Origin: Sphingobacteriales bacterium 46-32
GTDB lineage: Bacteria; Bacteroidota; Bacteroidia; Chitinophagales; Chitinophagaceae
Length of the DNA: 64,000 nt
Assembly: GCA_001898485.1 (NCBI GenBank)
Contig: MKTY01000008.1
Coordinates: forward strand, 62,001-126,000
Reading direction: 5' to 3'
This document shows positions 60,101 to 64,000 of the stretch, one piece after another. The first letter of the stretch is position 1. Each line of letters starts with the position of its first letter. The notes below the pieces were generated by a model that saw only the letters and a list, made by a program, of their open reading frames with translations, searched no databases and was not told where the DNA came from. Both the position numbers and the translations under genes were made by a program.

Positions 60101-61357
60101 TTACACTGCGCTGTTGTCTTCTCCTGCAGGTACGGCTACAGCACCAGTGGCCGTCTGTTTGTCCATAGAAGAAAAAAGCAGCCGACCTAAAACAAGGCTT
60201 ACTATCAGCACCACTATACTCACATACCCCAGCCAGTCGAAGTGCATGATACGACCCGACTTTTCTTTGATCACTATATAACCAGCCACTACAGAGGCCA
60301 GACCGGTTCCCAATTGTTGAATACTGCCATTGAAGCTCATAAAACTTCCCCTGTGTTCTGGTTCTACGACCTCGCTGATCATAGCCTGTGCTGTAACAGC
60401 ACGCCCTGTGGCGAATATAAACCAGATAGCAAAAAACAGGAGTACGAGTGTAAATGGCAAAGGCGGCATCCGTGTGATGACGATCACCATAAAAAGTGAG
60501 AGAAATACACAGGCAGAAAATACCGGCAGCTTACCAATCTTATCCGAAAGGCGGCCCAGTAATAAAGCTGCAAGCAGGGAAGCCGAGCCTCCAACCAAAA
60601 AAATCAGCGGCGTCTGATCTTTCGAAAACCCTTTATTGAATTCAAGAAAAGGATTGATAAATGGGATAATCAGAAAATGCCCCATCATGAGTAAGCCTGA
60701 AAATATAAGCGCGGATCGGGCTGCAGGATTGGAAAATACGGTAGAGAGAATTTCGCGTGAGCTTCTTTGCGGCCTGTTATCCCTTAAGTGAGCCGCCATG
60801 GAAGGCAATTTCCAGATAATTAATGGCACTAAAACTATTCCCACACCAGCTGCAAGTAAAAAGGGGATATGCCAGTCTTCTGCAAAATAATTGGTCAGCT
60901 TTAAAGAAAAAGGCACACCCAGGATGGAGGCAATGGCAAACGCACTCATCACGGTTCCCATAGCCTGCCCCCTGCGCTCATAGGTAAATAGATCGGCAAC
61001 TATCGCCAGCACCTGCGCACCAATAATACCGCCGAATAATCCAGCCATGACACGTGCGGCAAAAAGAAAAGAATAGGTATTAGCCAACCCGCAGGCAAGG
61101 GTGCCGATAAGAAAAAAAGAATAAGATATCAGCAGTACTTTTTTGCGATCGAACCGGTCTACAATTAACGCTGCCCCGATACCGGCCACAAAAGCGCTGA
61201 TGGAGTAAGCGCTTACCAGCCAGGTAAACTGACTGGCAGATATATCAAACGCCGGCATCAGGTAATTACCCAATGGCATCATGATCATAAAATCAAGAAT
61301 ATGGGTAAAATTGAGCCCTGCCAGCAAAATCAGTATGATGCGTTCCTTTTTGCTCAT
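60101..61357 (-). CDS. MFS transporter (DHA1-like)
   Basis: 418 residues from ATG 61357 (MSKKERIILILLAG); the upstream TTG of the frame is not supported. Twelve predicted membrane helices. The loop between helices 2 and 3 carries the MFS motif A variant DRFDRKKVLL, and ARVMAGLFGGIIGAQVLAIV resembles the helix 4-5 region of drug:H+ antiporters. A charged loop separates the two halves (AAHLRDNRPQRSSRE). Substrate unknown; efflux of sugars, amino acids or drugs is possible. Confidence 0.9.
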   Translation of the reverse strand: MSKKERIILILLAGLNFTHILDFMIMMPLGNYLMPAFDISASQFTWLVSAYSISAFVAGIGAALIVDRFDRKKVLLISYSFFLIGTLACGLANTYSFLFAARVMAGLFGGIIGAQVLAIVADLFTYERRGQAMGTVMSAFAIASILGVPFSLKLTNYFAEDWHIPFLLAAGVGIVLVPLIIWKLPSMAAHLRDNRPQRSSREILSTVFSNPAARSALIFSGLLMMGHFLIIPFINPFLEFNKGFSKDQTPLIFLVGGSASLLAALLLGRLSDKIGKLPVFSACVFLSLFMVIVITRMPPLPFTLVLLFFAIWFIFATGRAVTAQAMISEVVEPEHRGSFMSFNGSIQQLGTGLASVVAGYIVIKEKSGRIMHFDWLGYVSIVVLIVSLVLGRLLFSSMDKQTATGAVAVPAGEDNSAV

Positions 61358-61385
61358 TACTGCAAGCGCCAAAGATCGTAAAAAA

Positions 61386-61480
61386 GTTGTAAGTAGGGTA
61401 AAAGGAATGAGGTCAAAGGAAAAAGGGCCTCACCTTACTCATGGAACCTTAAAACCCTCAACCTTTTACCTTCTACCTTA
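61386..61480 (-). repeat. Purine-rich AGGTARA repeat that supplies the Gfo/Idh/MocA stop codon
   Basis: On the minus strand the oxidoreductase frame ends AGG-TAG and continues AAGGTAAAAGGTTGAGGG (61475-61458). The stop is thus in the first repeat unit (AGGTAGA-AGGTAAA-AGGTTGA). Further units on the other strand (GTAGGGTAAAAGG, 61393-61405) complete an imperfect inverted pair. Confidence 0.5.
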
Positions 61481-62789
61481 TGGGTTGCCAGCCTTTCTCA
61501 TACTTTCTTCCCCACAATTTCATGGCAGCCTGACTATTACGTATATGTCCATTGGATGGGTCACAAATGAGCGTCTGGCCGGTACGTTGCGCAATATTGG
61601 CCAGGTGACAAAGCAATACCGATTTATGACCTTCACTTACCGGTGAAGTCAGTTTTGTTTCACCGCGTACCGTCTGTATGAAATTATTGAAGTGATAATA
61701 ATCAAGATTGCCGCTGGCAGCAACGGGATTGGTAGGATCATTTTTTGCATCGCTTTTTACTTCCTTCACCAGTTTATTATCATAATCATAGATGCGGTAA
61801 TCGTCATTGCCTTTATTGACCAGCGTACCTTTTGTACCATAGATCACAAATCCTCGACCGGCACCTTCTACAGGGAAAATATTACAGCTACGCCCTTCCC
61901 AGGTAATGGCTTTACCGGGACCAAATTCAAAACTCGCTACCTGTGTGTCGGGCGTTTCCCAGTCATCCGTAAAAGCATAGCGTCCACCAGCAGAGGTTAC
62001 TTTGGTGGGGAAATCAGTTCCCAGAAACCAACGGCAGCAGTCTACTTCATGCGTGCCATTGTTACAGGTCTCCGCTGTTCCCCAATGCCAGAACCAATGC
62101 CAGTTATAATGTACCAGGTTGTCGCGGTAAGGCAGCCTGGGTGCCGGTCCCTGCCAGAGATCAAAATCGAGCGTAGACGGCACGGGCACCTGTTTGCCAC
62201 GGCCTATTGATTTGCGGTTATTCGCATACCATGCTTTACCCAGATAGGTTTCGCCAATTACCTTTTCTTCTTTCACCAGCCTCACAGCTTCAATGAGGTT
62301 AGGAAATGAACGGCGTTGATTACCCATCTGAATCAATTTATCGTACTTCTTTTCAGCCGCTGCCAGCCATTCGCCCTCAAGCGCATTATGTCCGCAGGGC
62401 TTTTCCACATATACATGTTTGCCATTTGCCACAGCCATCAATGCAGCTGGTGCGTGCCAGTGATCCGGAGCAGCAATGATGAGCGCATCAAAATCTTTTT
62501 TTGTTACCAGCTCGCGTACATCTTTTATCACCTGCGGTTTACGCGCCGCATTGGCAAATGGTTTAAGTCCATTGGCAATAGCAGCGTCTTCCACATCACA
62601 GATATAAGCCACCTCTACATTGGGCAGTTTGGAAAAACACTCGGCCAGGTAAGCACCGCGACTGTTGACACCCATCACGGCTACCACCACTTTATTGGAG
62701 GGCGAATTTTTCCCAAACACGGGAAAATTAAGAATGGTAATACCGGCAGCTGTAATAGATGCCTGGCGAACAAAGTCTCTGCGATTCAT
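61473..62789 (-). CDS. Gfo/Idh/MocA family oxidoreductase, Tat-exported
   Basis: 438 residues. A twin-arginine signal (MNRRDFVRQASITAAGITIL) predicts export of the folded cofactor-bound enzyme. NAD(P)-binding Rossmann domain (VVVAVMGVNSRGAYLAECF), catalytic-region VEKPCGHNALEG (about 127-138), and the Gfo C-domain with HYNWHWFWHWGTAETCNNGTHEVDCC. This family oxidises or epimerises sugars; the DUF1080 neighbour suggests action on 3-keto or other modified glycosides. The reaction is not fixed by the sequence. Its stop lies in a purine repeat. Confidence 0.93.
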   Translation of the reverse strand: MNRRDFVRQASITAAGITILNFPVFGKNSPSNKVVVAVMGVNSRGAYLAECFSKLPNVEVAYICDVEDAAIANGLKPFANAARKPQVIKDVRELVTKKDFDALIIAAPDHWHAPAALMAVANGKHVYVEKPCGHNALEGEWLAAAEKKYDKLIQMGNQRRSFPNLIEAVRLVKEEKVIGETYLGKAWYANNRKSIGRGKQVPVPSTLDFDLWQGPAPRLPYRDNLVHYNWHWFWHWGTAETCNNGTHEVDCCRWFLGTDFPTKVTSAGGRYAFTDDWETPDTQVASFEFGPGKAITWEGRSCNIFPVEGAGRGFVIYGTKGTLVNKGNDDYRIYDYDNKLVKEVKSDAKNDPTNPVAASGNLDYYHFNNFIQTVRGETKLTSPVSEGHKSVLLCHLANIAQRTGQTLICDPSNGHIRNSQAAMKLWGRKYEKGWQPIR

Positions 62790-62797
62790 AGTATTTA

Positions 62798-62855
62798 GTT
62801 GACAGTTGACAGATGACAGTTAAGTATAAAAGTATAAAGGTTTAAAAGTTTAAAG
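62798..62855 (+). repeat. 7-bp TTGACAG array followed by four 8-bp GTWTAAAR units
   Basis: TTGACAG-TTGACAG-ATGACAG covers 62799-62819. Then GTATAAAA-GTATAAAG-GTTTAAAA-GTTTAAAG (62824-62855) continues on the plus strand, 34 bp upstream of the minus-strand oxidoreductase start. Pyrimidine-rich AGGTARA-complement tracts follow at 62950-63010. The 62790-63020 gap holds no gene. Confidence 0.65.
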
Positions 62856-63020
62856 GCAGGGGAGGCTTAAAGGTTAGAAATGTGTACACGCTTGGCCGGG
62901 GAGTTTAGAAGCGGACGACTCTTTTATCCACCTAATCTCACATACCTATACACTTCTCCCTTTTCCCCTTTACCTTCTGCCCTATACCTTCTCTTCTACT
63001 TATTACTTAAAACTTACCAC

Positions 63021-64000
63021 TTACAACTCTTTAATCTTTATGCTGCGGAACTGCACAGCATTGCCGTGGTCCTGCAACAAAATATGTCCTTTTGGAGCTT
63101 CACCGAAATTGGGCCATACTTTGTACTTACTGATAGCTACCAGCCCGCGAAACGCTGCTGAACCGCGATCATACTCCAGCACTTTAATACCATTGAGATA
63201 ATGCTCCACATGATTGTTGGGATAAACAACAATACGCCCCCAGTTCCATTCGCCTGGCTGATGTATGAAACGGCTTTGTTTTTCGGCTTTGATAAGATCA
63301 TAGAGAGATGCCAGCGTTCTGTTACCATCACGGCCCAGTTTGGCATCGGGATGCAGCGTATCATCCAGTAATTGATATTCGAGGCCAATGGCGGAGCCAC
63401 TATTATTTTCTGCCAGCGTTACAAAATATTTCACTCCGCTGTTGGCACCCGGCGCAAGCTTAAATTCGAAAGAAAGGTCAAAGGCACTGAATTGCGCTGT
63501 TGTCACAATATCGCCGCCATTGGTCGACTCGGCTCCATCAGAAGGTAATACACTCAATATGCCGTCCTTTATTTCCCATCCTTTGGCAGGAAATTCATTT
63601 TTATAGGCTCCTTTCCAGCCGGTAGTGCTTTTGCCATCGAACAACAGTTTCCAGCCGCCTGCCTTTTCAAATGATGTAAGCGTATTGGGAATGGTATTGA
63701 CAGCATAAATAGATGCAGGAAAAGGTAGTGGTTCAACGTGACCGGTGCGGATACGGATATTTTTCCACCAGATACGTTTACCAGCCATAGAAGCCTTGCC
63801 AATGCTATGCACCTGCAATGCTATAAAACCTGATGCATCGGCGCGATCTATGAGGCAGGCGGCAGGCTTATCGTTGATCCATGTCTTAATCGTCTCACCC
63901 ATGCACTGCACTCTTACGCGGTTGTATACACCAACCTCAAGCCGGTCTTGCGCAGATGGGTTGAGCGAAAGCGGGTATAACCAGTCGCGGCGGCCTTCAT
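63021..64000 (-). CDS. DUF1080 (3-keto-disaccharide hydrolase-like) protein, 5' end outside window
   Basis: About 326 residues visible; the frame continues past base 64000, so the N-terminus is missing. Two DUF1080-type LamG-fold units are evident: the end of one (SGFIALQVHSIGK then KRIWWKNIRIR) and a complete second (WKLLFDGKSTTGWKGAY, GWEIKDGILSVLP, FDLSFEFKLAPGANSGVKYF, HVEHYLNGIKVLEYDRGS, and the terminal VQFRSIKIKEL). Such proteins bind or hydrolyse 3-keto-glycosides and often sit beside Gfo/Idh/MocA oxidoreductases, as here. Ends GAG-TTG-TAA at the start of a GTAAG/AGAAGG repeat tract. Confidence 0.88.
   Translation of the reverse strand, partial: EGRRDWLYPLSLNPSAQDRLEVGVYNRVRVQCMGETIKTWINDKPAACLIDRADASGFIALQVHSIGKASMAGKRIWWKNIRIRTGHVEPLPFPASIYAVNTIPNTLTSFEKAGGWKLLFDGKSTTGWKGAYKNEFPAKGWEIKDGILSVLPSDGAESTNGGDIVTTAQFSAFDLSFEFKLAPGANSGVKYFVTLAENNSGSAIGLEYQLLDDTLHPDAKLGRDGNRTLASLYDLIKAEKQSRFIHQPGEWNWGRIVVYPNNHVEHYLNGIKVLEYDRGSAAFRGLVAISKYKVWPNFGEAPKGHILLQDHGNAVQFRSIKIKEL

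Overview
The window is about 64 kb of gene-dense chromosome from a member of the Bacteroidota, most likely a Chitinophagaceae-type organism. The evidence is lineage-typical protein content: a secreted subtilase with a type IX secretion (T9SS) C-terminal sorting domain, PorT-like outer-membrane barrels, a CarboxypepD_reg-like protein, many small lipoproteins, a DUF4369-TlpA thioredoxin, and a DUF1080 / Gfo-Idh-MocA pair. Promoters also follow the Bacteroidota TTTG...TAnnTTTG pattern. Nothing looks like phage, plasmid or an integrated island. I found no tRNA, rRNA, CRISPR array or intact insertion sequence.

Layout. 0-7 kb: htpG (cut by the left edge), a small hypothetical gene, a repeat-rich gap, a Lys/Ala-tailed SWIB protein, aconitase, a mini-PspC membrane protein and a cysteine desulfurase. 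7.3-17.6 kb: a plus-strand run of an HD-phosphohydrolase/Pycsar-effector-like membrane fusion, polyphosphate kinase (GTG start), an SdiA-regulated/phytase-like lipoprotein, a very large metallophosphoesterase-kinase-like-outer-membrane-barrel protein, and a conserved GAF-type protein. 17.7-21.6 kb: a three-gene periplasmic molybdenum aldehyde oxidoreductase of the PaoABC type. 21.7-25.7 kb: outer-membrane barrel, glmM, a small secreted protein, TlpA. 25.7-33 kb: a complete minus-strand trp operon (trpE-G-D-C-F-B-lipoprotein-A). It is preceded by a textbook attenuator with a 20-residue leader peptide carrying three consecutive Trp codons. 33-44.5 kb: barrel, an S9D glutamyl-endopeptidase-like peptidase, a thioredoxin fold without cysteines, a split Ada / Ada-Zn / AlkB alkylation-repair operon, a regulatory-domain protein, aspartokinase, a lipoprotein, an Ldh-family dehydrogenase and SSB. 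44.7-60 kb: M14 peptidase, mnmA, lipoprotein, T9SS subtilase, RsmB-like methyltransferase, sucA-sucB, rpsT, a second M14 peptidase, lipoprotein. 60-64 kb: MFS transporter, Gfo/Idh/MocA oxidoreductase, and a DUF1080 protein cut by the right edge.

The most unusual signals are in the gaps rather than the genes. (1) A family of 8-9 bp GTWTAAA-type tandem repeats is placed so that the first unit supplies the terminal Val codon and stop codon of at least four genes; several copies fold into long hairpins. (2) A purine-rich AGGTARA-type family does something similar at three other gene ends. (3) A 26-bp tandem array fills an entire convergent gap, and an 8-bp array sits in a divergent gap. (4) Three genes have a perfect TAnnTTTG exactly 4 bp before the ATG, suggesting leaderless transcripts. 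(5) There are many long perfect terminator hairpins. Functional themes are central metabolism (aconitase, 2-oxoglutarate dehydrogenase), aromatic and aspartate-family amino-acid synthesis, phosphate/polyphosphate chemistry, protein turnover at the envelope, and DNA alkylation repair.
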